Source of the DNA: Actinomycetes bacterium
GTDB taxonomy: Bacteria > Actinomycetota > Acidimicrobiia > Acidimicrobiales > Acidimicrobiaceae
Length of the DNA stretch: 64,000 nt
NCBI GenBank assembly: GCA_021841935.1
Contig: JAKCDL010000002.1
Location: 124,001-188,000, forward strand
Reading direction: 5' to 3'
The notes beneath the pieces are model-generated. The model had not been told where the DNA came from and searched no databases. It worked only from the letters and a program-made list of their open reading frames with translations. Positions 54,370-63,618 of the stretch are shown here, piece after piece (position 1 is the first letter of the stretch; every line of letters starts with the position of its first letter). Position numbers and translations under genes: made by a program.

Positions 54370-57306
54370 ATGAAACGACCATCAGACCTACCCGTAGCCC
54401 GAAAGCGCCTTTCACGACGCCAGATTATTCTGCTCGTCGTCGTAGCGGTGATCGCAATATTGATTCTCTCGCTGAGAAGTATCGCAATCTTTTATACCGA
54501 CTATCTTTGGTTTTCCTCAGTAAATCTGTCGAATGTTTGGAGTACAACTCTATCAACCAAGGTCATACTAGGTGTAATTTTTGACGTCGTCTTCTTCGCA
54601 GGGTGCTTTGTAAGTTTGACTGTCGCCGAACGTCTAAGCCTAAACGAGTCAATCGCATCGCCTGAAGAAGAGTTGATTCGGCGATTCAGGGCTTCACGAG
54701 TTCGTGTTCGAGTACTAGGTAGGGCAGCTGTATCCGCAATTCTTGCTCTAATTGTTGGATCAAGCGTTCCCTCGCAGTGGCAAAATTGGTTGCTCTTTCA
54801 AAATTCTGTTCCATTCCACCAAAGCGATCCACTCTTTCATCAAGATGCGTCGTTTTATGTCTTCAAGCTTCCATTCATCACTTTTGTGATCGGTTGGATT
54901 TTCCTGGCATTGATGGTCATTCTTTTGGCTTCGCTGGCATTCCACTACTTCAATGGCGGCATCAAAGTTCAGGGCCAGGGGCCAAGAGTCGGTTCCAAAG
55001 TTAAGGCCCACCTCTCTTTGCTTGTGGCGCTAATGGCACTCGATAAAGCGGCAGGGTACTACTTCCAGCGGTATCATCTGGTTACTTCGACTCGCGGATT
55101 CGTAGAAGGTGCCGGCTATACAGATGTCCATGCGGTTCTGCCTGCTCTTTCATTACTTGTTGTAATCTCGATTGCATCCGCAGGGATACTTATATATAAC
55201 ATTCGCCGACAGGGATGGGTTCTGCCCATAATCGCCGTGGGACTCTGGGCTTTGATGTCAGTAATTCTCGGAGGAATCTATCCGGCGATCATGCAACAAT
55301 TCATCGTTCAGCCATCTCAAGTATCCAAAGAATCTCCATATATTGCACGAAACATCACGGCGACGAGGTACGCCTATGGCTTGAACGGAATCAATCAAGT
55401 CAATTTCGCGTATTCGCAAAATCTAACTGGAACGACGTTGAAGTCAGCAGATGCAACACTGGCAGCGGTTCGACTTTGGGATCCGATCTCTCCAATCAAT
55501 ACCTTCAATAAGCTCCAAGCGATACGCTCTTACTTCCAGTTCAATGCTTTAGCTGCGGATCGTTACTTTATTTCTGGTACCGAAACGCCAACCATAATCG
55601 GTGTGCGCGAACTCAATCAAGCTGATCTTCCTTCGCAGTCATGGGTCAACCTGCACCTTCAGTACACTCATGGTTACGGGGCGGTACTCGCACCGGCAAA
55701 TAACGTAACCGCCGATGGAAACCCCTCATTTTCCATTAGTGACGTTCCTCCAGTGTCAAATAATGGCGCACCTACAATTACTCAACCGCAGGTCTACTAT
55801 GGCTTGGGTGAATCGAGCTACGTGGTTGGCAATACGTCGCAACCTGAAATTGACTTCCAAACTCAAAATGGAACTTCAGTCGAGACCCATTACAACGGAT
55901 CTGGAGGGGTACCTCTAACATCCTTTATACGCCGCGGCGCTTTTGCTCTTCGGTTCTCTGATTTGAACTTGGTTATCTCCGGCCTAATTCAGCCGAATTC
56001 GAGAATCATGTACTATCGAAACATCCAAAGTGCGATAGCTAAGGCTGCTCCATTTCTCAAGCTTGACGGTGATCCGTACCCCGCGATAGTTAATGGTCGT
56101 ATCGTATGGATAGTTGATGCTTACACTACGACTGACTATTACCCTTACTCTCAAGAGGTAAACGTAGCCCAGCTCCCAGCTTCTAGTGGGCTAAACACGA
56201 ACTTCAATTACGTTCGCAACTCCGTGAAAATTGTTATCGATGCCTACAACGGTTCAATGGACTTTTACGTTACTGATCCGTCGGATCCAATCATCCAAGC
56301 GTACGAAAAAATCTTCCCAGGGATGTTTACGAGTGCCAACCAATTACCATCTACGCTCGCCGCGCACTTTAGATATCCAGAGGACCTTCTGAGCGTCCAG
56401 GCAAGCATGTATGGCTATTACCACATAACTAATGCTACGAGCTTCTACAATGCAGGCGATGCGTGGACGATAGCACAGGATCCAGGAACGGGACCTGTCA
56501 ATCAGGCGCTTGCGAATTCAGTAAGCAATGGTAATGCTGCAAAGTTTGCACCTGAGTACCAAATGTTGCAGCTTCCTGGTCAAAGCAAGCCAACGTTTAC
56601 GTTGCTTGAGCCATTTGTTCCGGTGTCTCAGTCAGGTGCGCAGCAAAACTTGACTGGATTCTTAGTCGCCGGCAGCGATCCGGGTAGCTACGGAAAGTTG
56701 TACGACTATGTCACACCTCGCGGGCAGCAACTTGATGGCCCAGCGCTTATAAACGCTCGAATCAACGCCACAACGGCAATTTCGCAGCAGATAAGCCTCT
56801 TAGATCAACATGGCTCGCAAGTAAGCTTCGGAACGACGCTAATGGTCCCCGTCGGACAGTCGTTGCTCTACATAAGGCCGCTCTACGTAGCTTCAGTGCA
56901 GAATTCGTTACCAGAGATCAAGCAAGTGATCGTGGTGTACGGTACCCAGGCTGCGATGGAGCCAACGCTTGCAGGTGCTCTAAACGATATATTTGGAACG
57001 GTGTTGCCAAATGTTGAAGGAGCAGGGAGCGTGACTTCGGGTGGATCTGTGCCTTCCAGCTCATCGACTTCGACTACGACGGGAAGCAACTCAAATATTC
57101 CGCTGGTTACACAAGCGCAGCAGTTATATTCTCAAGCTCAAGCGGCTCTAAAAGCTGGCAACTTGGGTTCTTACCAGAGTTATGTAAACCAGATAGGGTC
57201 GATTCTTTCTCAGCTGAATTCTTCGAACTCAGGTGGAAGCACTTCCACATCCACATCGACGACTACGGTCACGACTCCTAAGGCTGGTGCTGCAACATCG
57301 GCATAA
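54370..57306 (+). CDS. UPF0182 family membrane protein
   Basis: 978 residues. Seven or so transmembrane helices occupy the first 310 residues (the first at QIILLVVVAVIAILILSLRS; YTDYLWFSSVNLSNVW follows). A large extracytoplasmic domain comes next, then a Ser/Thr linker, a short helical segment (AQQLYSQAQAALKAGNLGSY) and a Thr/Ser tail. Homologues are widespread in actinobacteria (for example Rv3193c, next to the PDZ/YlbL gene Rv3194c). Function unknown. It starts 14 bp after the DivIVA gene. Confidence 0.92.
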   Translation: MKRPSDLPVARKRLSRRQIILLVVVAVIAILILSLRSIAIFYTDYLWFSSVNLSNVWSTTLSTKVILGVIFDVVFFAGCFVSLTVAERLSLNESIASPEEELIRRFRASRVRVRVLGRAAVSAILALIVGSSVPSQWQNWLLFQNSVPFHQSDPLFHQDASFYVFKLPFITFVIGWIFLALMVILLASLAFHYFNGGIKVQGQGPRVGSKVKAHLSLLVALMALDKAAGYYFQRYHLVTSTRGFVEGAGYTDVHAVLPALSLLVVISIASAGILIYNIRRQGWVLPIIAVGLWALMSVILGGIYPAIMQQFIVQPSQVSKESPYIARNITATRYAYGLNGINQVNFAYSQNLTGTTLKSADATLAAVRLWDPISPINTFNKLQAIRSYFQFNALAADRYFISGTETPTIIGVRELNQADLPSQSWVNLHLQYTHGYGAVLAPANNVTADGNPSFSISDVPPVSNNGAPTITQPQVYYGLGESSYVVGNTSQPEIDFQTQNGTSVETHYNGSGGVPLTSFIRRGAFALRFSDLNLVISGLIQPNSRIMYYRNIQSAIAKAAPFLKLDGDPYPAIVNGRIVWIVDAYTTTDYYPYSQEVNVAQLPASSGLNTNFNYVRNSVKIVIDAYNGSMDFYVTDPSDPIIQAYEKIFPGMFTSANQLPSTLAAHFRYPEDLLSVQASMYGYYHITNATSFYNAGDAWTIAQDPGTGPVNQALANSVSNGNAAKFAPEYQMLQLPGQSKPTFTLLEPFVPVSQSGAQQNLTGFLVAGSDPGSYGKLYDYVTPRGQQLDGPALINARINATTAISQQISLLDQHGSQVSFGTTLMVPVGQSLLYIRPLYVASVQNSLPEIKQVIVVYGTQAAMEPTLAGALNDIFGTVLPNVEGAGSVTSGGSVPSSSSTSTTTGSNSNIPLVTQAQQLYSQAQAALKAGNLGSYQSYVNQIGSILSQLNSSNSGGSTSTSTSTTTVTTPKAGAATSA

Positions 57307-57369
57307 GCTAAATAACTCGTCTCAGCTACAGGAATGCTGCCCATTTCGATTATGATGTTTAAAGCACAT

Positions 57370-57443
<74 letters not shown>

Positions 57444-57450
57444 CTACGTA

Positions 57451-57486
57451 AGCCCTGACAGAGTAAAGCACTGTCAGGGCTTTACT
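57451..57486 (+). terminator. Terminator after initiator tRNA
   Basis: AGCCCTGACAG (57451-57461) pairs with CTGTCAGGGCT (57471-57481), followed by TTACTTTTA. Confidence 0.85.
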
Positions 57487-57490
57487 TTTA

Positions 57491-57618
57491 GCCGTGCTAG
57501 GCCCCCACCGGTTGGATCGGCACCGGGCTCCGCGCGCCAGTTGCAAAAGGCTCAGGCAAAACAGAGCGCCTTTGTGGCACGCCAGTATGGAGGTTGCCCC
57601 TGGGGTCCCGCGGCACGA
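57491..57618 (+). ncRNA. GC-rich segment with a closed fold; possible structured RNA
   Basis: High G+C in an otherwise moderate-G+C window, with nested pairing. CGTGC (57493-57497) pairs with GCACG (57613-57617), CCCCA (57503-57507) with TGGGG (57601-57605), CCGGT (57508-57512) with ACCGG (57522-57526), and AAAAGGC (about 57545) with GCGCCTTTG further on. No known RNA family (tmRNA, SRP, RNase P, 6S) is recognised. It could also be plain GC-rich DNA. Confidence 0.35.
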
Positions 57619-57888
57619 CTAGAAGTGCCTGATTATCTTCTTCATCTACGGTGGTAGACCAGTCATCCGGTGGCCAGATCGTTAGTTAGTCGATGTATAG
57701 AGAACAAAATGGTTCACCGGAAGTTAGCGTGCTCGGATAAAAGTGATTGAGGTACCGACATGAAAGGGTTACGGCGAACCATACCCTTTTTTCCAATTGC
57801 TATCAGAGGGAAAGTTGCGAGGGTGTTGTTGTCAAAGGCTTCTTGTAGATTCACTCTATAAAAATAATCAATGAGGCCAAGTTGCCTA

Positions 57889-58428
57889 TTATCGACCCAG
57901 GTGAAGTTGATTTTCGATGTCGTATATGTGGTGCTCGATATCGTGCATTAGATAGATGGCGAACGTTTCAACTGTGAAGCGTGAGCCATTGCTTCTCAGT
58001 CCTCTTTTGCTCCAGTCATCTTCCTCAACTTGGCTAAAGGCCATCGAAAGTAGTTCTGAATTTTTACGAAGTTCTACGAGGACCTCGTCGGGGTTTTGAT
58101 TTTCGTAGTCCTTTTCGATGGCGTTTTGATCTTGATCCCAGTTGTCAAATTGGGCGTCATCAATTGTCAACATCTTTGTGAGGCGTTCGTTAAAGAGCTC
58201 AAGTACATCTCGGACGTGGCATGAGTACTCGAGAGGAGACCAGATTCCCTCTGATGGTCGCAAAGAAACGTTAGGGTTGGCAAGAGCCTTCTCGTAATAT
58301 TTGGTAGCTTCTGCTAAGCGCGATGAGGTCTCGCGTGCGGGGTAAGGTTGGAACGAACATTGGTTGCAACCTTCAGTAATTACGAATGTCCAATCTTTAT
58401 CGTCTGGAACTATCTGGTCATATGCCAT
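57889..58428 (-). CDS. DinB-family protein
   Basis: 179 residues. DinB/YfiT four-helix fold: WSPLEYSCHVRDVLELFNER with a metal-ligand His, and YLMHDIEHHIYDIENQL with two more. In actinobacteria such proteins act as thiol-dependent metal enzymes (mycothiol S-transferase-like), but the substrate is unknown. N-terminal extension with CNQC. ATG at 58428. Confidence 0.85.
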   Translation of the reverse strand: MAYDQIVPDDKDWTFVITEGCNQCSFQPYPARETSSRLAEATKYYEKALANPNVSLRPSEGIWSPLEYSCHVRDVLELFNERLTKMLTIDDAQFDNWDQDQNAIEKDYENQNPDEVLVELRKNSELLSMAFSQVEEDDWSKRGLRSNGSRFTVETFAIYLMHDIEHHIYDIENQLHLGR

Positions 58429-58483
58429 GAGATGCCCTTTGGTTCAAATATCTTCGTCTAGCTGACACTAGATGGTTGTTCAA

Positions 58484-58744
58484 TCATTTCCACTTGAAGT
58501 GAACGAATAATCTTCCGAAGTTATCTGAGTCTTTTTCAATTCGGTGGTACTTTGATTTGACCTCTTTTTGTTCTAGATATCGGATTACGTGTTTTTTGAG
58601 TTGTCCGCTTCCTTTGCCTGGGATTATTTCAATGGAGGCTGCCTTGATGCGCTCAGCCTCTTCAAATGCATCATTGAGGGCGGCATCGATCGCCTTTGAG
58701 CTGTTGTATATCGGATGAAGGTCAACCTTGATCTTGGATGCCAC
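58484..58744 (-). CDS. Smr-domain protein
   Basis: 86 residues, a lone Smr domain: KVDLHPIYNSSKAIDA (DLH motif) and IEIIPGKGSGQLKKHVIRYL (GxGxG with HxxV). Smr domains nick nucleic acid, sometimes on stalled ribosomes or with MutS2. No MutS part here. It is between DinB and the M13 peptidase on the same strand. Confidence 0.85.
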   Translation of the reverse strand: MASKIKVDLHPIYNSSKAIDAALNDAFEEAERIKAASIEIIPGKGSGQLKKHVIRYLEQKEVKSKYHRIEKDSDNFGRLFVHFKWK

Positions 58745-58780
58745 CCTTTAGCCTCCTTTGATGCTGCACTCTTTTGAGTG

Positions 58781-60754
58781 CTACCAAATTGTTACGCGTT
58801 CGTCTTTCGCCATCCACATCCCTGATGATTCGTCGGTCCCAAAGGCCTCGTGAAAGGCGTCGAGATTTCGAACGATCTGATTGCATCTAAATTCGCTAGG
58901 TGAGTGCGGGTCGATGGCGAGAAGCCGCTCCATCTCAGGGTCTCGACGTTTTTCGCGCCATGCTTGTGCCCAGGATAAAAAGAATCTCTGGGCACCTGAA
59001 TAACCGTCGATGGATGGCGCATCATTACCGTTTAAATGGATTTGATAAGCCTTCCAGGCGATCCCAAGACCTCCCAAGTCACCGATATTTTCTCCGACGG
59101 TAAGTTCGCCATTGACTTTTAGATGTGGCGTCTGTGCCGGTGAAAGGGAACCGTACTGGTCGATTAGTTTCTTGGCGCGTAGCTCGAACGCGCTTCGATC
59201 TTCGTCGGACCACCAGTTCTCCATCTTTCCGCTGCCGTCAAATTTAGAGCCTTGGTCGTCGAATCCATGGCCGATTTCATGGCCGATGACGGCTCCGATT
59301 GCCCCGTAGTTGGCAGCATCATCGCTGTCTTTGTCAAAGAATGGAAATTGTAAAATAGCCGCGGGAAAGACGATTTCGTTGAAGCCGGGGTTGTAATAGG
59401 CGTTTACTGTTTGAGGATTCATAAACCACTCATCGCGGTTTACTTCGCTGCCGATCTTAGACATTTCGTAGTTGTGATTGAAGAGGGAAATCGCGTAGAT
59501 ATTTTCGACGAGAGAGTCCTTTGAGATTTTCAACGAACTGTAGTCGCGCCACTTATTCGGATAGCCGATCTTTGGAGTGAATTGTTCGAGCTTTTCAATC
59601 GCCTTAGCTTTGGTGTCTTCACTCATCCATTCAATCTCGAGGATACTTCGGCGATATGCTTCGATTAGATTGGCCACCAAGTGATCCATTGACTTCTTGG
59701 CCTCTTCGTCGAAGTGGCGTTTGACGTAACTTTTTCCTACGGCTTCACCGACGGCTCCATTTAGGAGACCAACAGCGCGTTTCCATCTTGGTGCTAATTC
59801 TGGAGTTCCCGTCAGAGTCTTTGAGTAGAAATTGAAGTGAGCTTGGACGAATGGATCACTCAAATAGGGTGACATCGTTCTTACGATTCCCCACTTGAGC
59901 CATGCCTTTAAAACGTCAAGAGGGGTATCGACGATTACGGTTGCTACTTTGTCGTAGTAGCTTGGCTGCCTGATTACGATCTCGTCCATCGTTGAAACTA
60001 TTGAATTGATCCCATTGAAGTAGACTTCGATAGCCTTTGAGACTCTCGTTTCGGCCCCGGCGATCTTACTTTGCAGTTCCTTCCATGTTGAAAGATTGTA
60101 AGTTTTACTTTGGTCTCGGCATGTAACGTTATCCCAATGGCAGCTTGCGATATGGCGCTCGAACTCAACGATCTTTGCCGCAATTTTTGCACTTTCGTCT
60201 ATTTCGATCAGGCTTAGCGATCGAGTTACGTGCCCTTCATAACTTTCAACGATTGGAGCAAATCTCTCCTCTCGGTAGTACTGTTCGTCAGGAAGGCCAA
60301 GGCCGCTTTGCTCGAGGAAGAGGATGTAACGGCTTGGATTACCAGGGTCGTTGTCTACAAATGCTCCGAAGAATGATGGAAAGTTCGTGGGGATACTCTT
60401 TGCTAGAAATCCAAAGAAATCTTCTATAGTCCCGATTGCATCGACTTCGTTTAATACCGGCAAGATAGGCGAATAACCGAGTTCATTGATGCGAACTTCA
60501 TCCATGAATGATCTGTAAAGGTTTCCGATCTTTTCTTCTTCTGGGTCGACAGGAGCTGTGGATGCCTCTTCTGCAATCTCTCTTACCGCAACTTCAGCGG
60601 CCTCTGCTAGCTTTGCAAACCATCCGTAACGCGCTTTGTCAGAGGGTATCTCGCTATTTCGTATCCACTCACCGTTCATATGCATAAATAGGTCATCTTT
60701 AGCAGAGACGGCCAAATCCATGCCATCATTGCGAATTCCAGAGTTCTTTGCCAT
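58781..60754 (-). CDS. M13 family metallopeptidase (PepO/neprilysin type)
   Basis: About 657 residues. The zinc site is VIGHEIGHGFDDQGSKF (HEXXH, coded at 59267-59281), followed by ENIGDLGG with the third ligand, and NAYYNPGFNEIVFPAAILQ before it. The C-terminal CxxW-like tail of mammalian members is absent. No signal peptide is visible, so it may be cytoplasmic. I set the start at ATG 60754 (MAKNSG); the frame extends to 60799. Confidence 0.93.
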   Translation of the reverse strand: MAKNSGIRNDGMDLAVSAKDDLFMHMNGEWIRNSEIPSDKARYGWFAKLAEAAEVAVREIAEEASTAPVDPEEEKIGNLYRSFMDEVRINELGYSPILPVLNEVDAIGTIEDFFGFLAKSIPTNFPSFFGAFVDNDPGNPSRYILFLEQSGLGLPDEQYYREERFAPIVESYEGHVTRSLSLIEIDESAKIAAKIVEFERHIASCHWDNVTCRDQSKTYNLSTWKELQSKIAGAETRVSKAIEVYFNGINSIVSTMDEIVIRQPSYYDKVATVIVDTPLDVLKAWLKWGIVRTMSPYLSDPFVQAHFNFYSKTLTGTPELAPRWKRAVGLLNGAVGEAVGKSYVKRHFDEEAKKSMDHLVANLIEAYRRSILEIEWMSEDTKAKAIEKLEQFTPKIGYPNKWRDYSSLKISKDSLVENIYAISLFNHNYEMSKIGSEVNRDEWFMNPQTVNAYYNPGFNEIVFPAAILQFPFFDKDSDDAANYGAIGAVIGHEIGHGFDDQGSKFDGSGKMENWWSDEDRSAFELRAKKLIDQYGSLSPAQTPHLKVNGELTVGENIGDLGGLGIAWKAYQIHLNGNDAPSIDGYSGAQRFFLSWAQAWREKRRDPEMERLLAIDPHSPSEFRCNQIVRNLDAFHEAFGTDESSGMWMAKDERVTIW

Positions 60755-60877
60755 AGCCCTATCATAGCCGATGACTCGAATCAACTTTTTACTCTTCAAA
60801 TGCCGCGGTTATCTTTGGAAGGGATTTGAGTTGAAGAGTAACTGAGTCCAATTCTTCAAAATAGTGTTAAGGGAACT

Positions 60878-61948
60878 ATGGCAAGAATTCTCCTACTCCA
60901 TCATGTCCTTGGAGCTACTCCTGGATTGTCAAGATTCAAGGAAAGACTCGAAGCCTTGGGGTTAGAGGTTGTCATGCCCGACCTCTTCATGACAAATACC
61001 TTCGACAACGTTGACGATGGTTTGGAATATGCAGAGTCTCACTGGAATGAAGTACTCGATGCAGCAGATGGGGTCGTATCCTCAAATGTACCTTTTGATG
61101 CAATCATAGGGGTATCCTTTGGGGCGCTGATTGCTTCACGGCTCTCTAGGTATTTAGATATTCATTCGTGCAATTTGATTTACATCTCTGCCTTTGTGCC
61201 ACCGGAAGTATCTTCGATGGTCCCGACCAGACCTAAGGTGACCGTCATCGCATCAGGAGATGACCCTTATTTTGATGGAGAGGACCAGATCTCCCTTGCA
61301 ACTTATTCCGAGGAGTTTACCGAAACAGTAAAGCACATCTTTGTTGGTAGATCTCACTTTTTTATCGACGACTCTCATGCGGAGTACTCCGATGCACTCT
61401 TTGAGATCACCATAGAAAAAATCTGTCAGAGCCTAGAAGGTCAAGGTATAGCTATCGAAGGTCGCGGTCGCTCTGATTTAGATTCGAAAAGGGCCCTAGT
61501 TGAATTCTTGGAGACTGACTTCGACGACCCGCGTCTCATTTACTGTACGCAAAGGTACCGACAGGAGCTCTATCTCCAGATTGGGATCGATCCGGTAACC
61601 GACGAAGAATTGAAAGAGTTCAACAGTAAGGGTGTCGGACGTTTTTTTGTTGCACTCTTCGGGGGTGACGCTGTAGGTACGGTCACTCTAGCCGCTCTAA
61701 AAAATGATGATTTTGAAGTAAAAAGGTTGTGGGTTTCTCCTTTGGCGAGGGGAATGGGAGTTGGCAGAGGGCTAATGGACCGTCTCGAGTCAGTTGCACG
61801 TGAGATGGGGTGTAAGAGGCTTTTATTAGATACCCACGCAGATCTAACTGAGGCAGTTGGCCTATACCGGGCTCTTGGATATCGCGAGGGAAGCGCCTAT
61901 AACGAAAACCAAAGAGCTCAAATCTGGATGTCCAAAGTCATAGAGTGA
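60878..61948 (+). CDS. Fusion of a dienelactone hydrolase-like alpha/beta hydrolase and a GNAT acetyltransferase
   Basis: 356 residues. The first ~195 residues are a short alpha/beta hydrolase: ARILLLHHVLGATPGLSRFK, the nucleophile elbow IIGVSFGALIASRL, Asp in ASGDDPYFDGEDQ and His in VGRSHFFIDD. The remainder is a GNAT domain with FFVALFGGDAVGTVTLAAL and the acetyl-CoA loop RLWVSPLARGMGVGRGLMDR, ending LYRALGYREGSAYNE. I know of no standard family with this pairing. The substrates are unknown. ATG at 60878. Confidence 0.82.
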   Translation: MARILLLHHVLGATPGLSRFKERLEALGLEVVMPDLFMTNTFDNVDDGLEYAESHWNEVLDAADGVVSSNVPFDAIIGVSFGALIASRLSRYLDIHSCNLIYISAFVPPEVSSMVPTRPKVTVIASGDDPYFDGEDQISLATYSEEFTETVKHIFVGRSHFFIDDSHAEYSDALFEITIEKICQSLEGQGIAIEGRGRSDLDSKRALVEFLETDFDDPRLIYCTQRYRQELYLQIGIDPVTDEELKEFNSKGVGRFFVALFGGDAVGTVTLAALKNDDFEVKRLWVSPLARGMGVGRGLMDRLESVAREMGCKRLLLDTHADLTEAVGLYRALGYREGSAYNENQRAQIWMSKVIE

Positions 61949-62033
61949 GATTCGGGATGAACTTATTTTGCCTAGATAGACTTTTGTCAGTTTTTGGACG
62001 TGCTAGCCGCCATTTTAAAGTGGGAGATCGATT

Positions 62034-62408
62034 TTGAGTGTGAAAGCCGTAAGGGCAGCGTTGGTGGACTTTTTGCTCGTGCTTGCATTTGTCGTCATCG
62101 GACGAAAAAGTCATGGTCACGGTGAAAGCCTAAGTGGTGTCTTCTCTACTTTTTGGCCGTTTTTGGTTGGACTTGTGGTGGGTTGGTTAGCGTCTAGAGG
62201 CTGGAAGAACCCTATCCAAGTAAGGCCGACGGGGCTAATTATTTGGGTTTTGACCGTTGGAATCGGTCAGATACTTCGTGTGATTTCAGGTCAAGGAACC
62301 GCATTCGCCTTTATCCTTGTGTCGTTGGCTTTTCTGGGTTTAGTCCTGATTGGGACTCGAATCACCTTCGGTTTGATCGATCGGAGGCTAGAAAAGTCTC
62401 GAGCCTAA
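62034..62408 (+). CDS. DUF3054 family membrane protein
   Basis: 124 residues, four transmembrane helices: LVDFLLVLAFVVIGRKSHGH, WPFLVGLVVGWLASRGW, PTGLIIWVLTVGIGQILRVI and AFILVSLAFLGLVLIGTR. The GRxSHGH motif is typical of the actinobacterial DUF3054 family. TTG start at 62034. Function unknown. It precedes tgt by 31 bp. Confidence 0.85.
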   Translation: MSVKAVRAALVDFLLVLAFVVIGRKSHGHGESLSGVFSTFWPFLVGLVVGWLASRGWKNPIQVRPTGLIIWVLTVGIGQILRVISGQGTAFAFILVSLAFLGLVLIGTRITFGLIDRRLEKSRA

Positions 62409-62439
62409 CGAGGCGATACGACGAACTTGGGAATCATAT

Positions 62440-63540
62440 ATGGCTATTTTGACTTTCGATGTGGTTGAAGAGAGCGACAGTGCTCGCAACGGAGTTGTAA
62501 CTATCGGCTCTAAAAGTTATCAGACTCCGGTTTTCATGCCAGTTGGAACAAGAGGAACGATTAAAGCTGCAACGGCAAAAGACGTGGCCGATATCGGCTT
62601 CGATGTCGTTCTTGGAAACACCTACCACTTAATGCTAAGGCCTGGATCTAAGGTGATTCAGAGCATTGGAGGCTTGCATAAGTTTGCTGGATGGGATCGG
62701 TTGATGCTCACCGATTCAGGCGGATTCCAAGTTATGTCTTTGGGGGCCAAGTTCGATGAAGGTGGGGTCCGCTTCAAGTCGATCTACGACGGGGCAAATG
62801 TATACCTAACTCCAGAGGGTGCCGTAACAACGCAAGAGGAGATCGGCGCCGATATTGCTATGGTACTTGACGTCTGTACAAATCTTCCTGCTACCAGAGA
62901 CCAGCTGCAGCGCGCCATGGACTTGACCCATGCTTGGGCAAAGCGAGCTCGATCGGCTAAGTCTCGAGAAGACCAGGCGCAATTTGGAATAGTCCAAGGC
63001 GGATCTGAAGATGATCTACGACAGGTGAGCGCTCAAGCGATAGTCGATATTGGATTCGAAGGCTATGCAATCGGTGGACTAGCTGTTGGGGAAAGTCGTG
63101 AAGATATGCTTAGGTCCATTGAATCAACCACGCCATTTCTTCCCAACGATCGCCCTCGTTACCTTATGGGAGTGGGTGATCCAGTAGGGGTCGTTGAATC
63201 CATTGCGCGCGGGGTGGATATGTTCGACTGTGTTGCTCCCTCGCGCTTGGCACGCCACGGTGGTGCTCTTACCTTCCAGGGCAAGGTTCATGTCAAGAAT
63301 AAGAAGTACGAAGAGGCGGATGAACCCATTGAAATGGGTTGTCCATGTCTTGCGTGTCAGCGATTTCCGATTGCACTGATTAGACACCTATTACTAGTCG
63401 GAGAATCGACTGCAGGAACCTTGCTGACGATCCATAACCTCACCTTTATGCATCGCTTAGTAGCAGGAGCGCGCAGTGCGATCCGTGAAAAATCCCTTGA
63501 TCGGTATGTAACAACCATTCGAAGTGCTTACGCCCGCTAG
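62440..63540 (+). CDS. tgt: Queuine tRNA-ribosyltransferase (tRNA-guanine transglycosylase)
   Basis: Swaps guanine for preQ1 at wobble position 34. It has PVFMPVGTRGTIKAATAKDV, TDSGGFQVMSLG with the catalytic Asp region, QGGSEDDLRQ, MGVGDPVGVVESIARGVDMF with the nucleophile Asp, and the four zinc ligands of CPCLACQRF...H. 366 residues. ATG at 62440. yajC follows, as in the common tgt-yajC-secD order. Confidence 0.95.
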   Translation: MAILTFDVVEESDSARNGVVTIGSKSYQTPVFMPVGTRGTIKAATAKDVADIGFDVVLGNTYHLMLRPGSKVIQSIGGLHKFAGWDRLMLTDSGGFQVMSLGAKFDEGGVRFKSIYDGANVYLTPEGAVTTQEEIGADIAMVLDVCTNLPATRDQLQRAMDLTHAWAKRARSAKSREDQAQFGIVQGGSEDDLRQVSAQAIVDIGFEGYAIGGLAVGESREDMLRSIESTTPFLPNDRPRYLMGVGDPVGVVESIARGVDMFDCVAPSRLARHGGALTFQGKVHVKNKKYEEADEPIEMGCPCLACQRFPIALIRHLLLVGESTAGTLLTIHNLTFMHRLVAGARSAIREKSLDRYVTTIRSAYAR

Positions 63541-63618
63541 GCTAATTTGGGTTAATTATTCAATTTTCGGCGTCGAGTTTCCGCGCCGTTCGCTTATTTG
63601 TTTTGGGAGAGTCCGGAA

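Larger units (their letters stand above)
57444..57888. other. 445-bp intergenic region between the tRNA and the DinB gene
   Basis: Contains the tRNA terminator and the foldable segment listed above, then unremarkable sequence. A 33-codon frame at 57760 with GAGG upstream (MKGLRRTIPFFPIAI) is the only coding candidate and I do not call it. No repeat of the tRNA 3' end was found that would mark an integration site. Confidence 0.6.

Noticed and set aside
54370-57306. UPF0182 start further upstream or fusion with the DivIVA gene
   Set aside because: The DivIVA stop at 54354-54356 and a good ATG 14 bp later clearly separate the two.
57760-57861. 33-codon frame with GAGG upstream after the initiator tRNA
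   Set aside because: Basic, low-complexity-like peptide with no known relatives; the evidence is one short Shine-Dalgarno match only.
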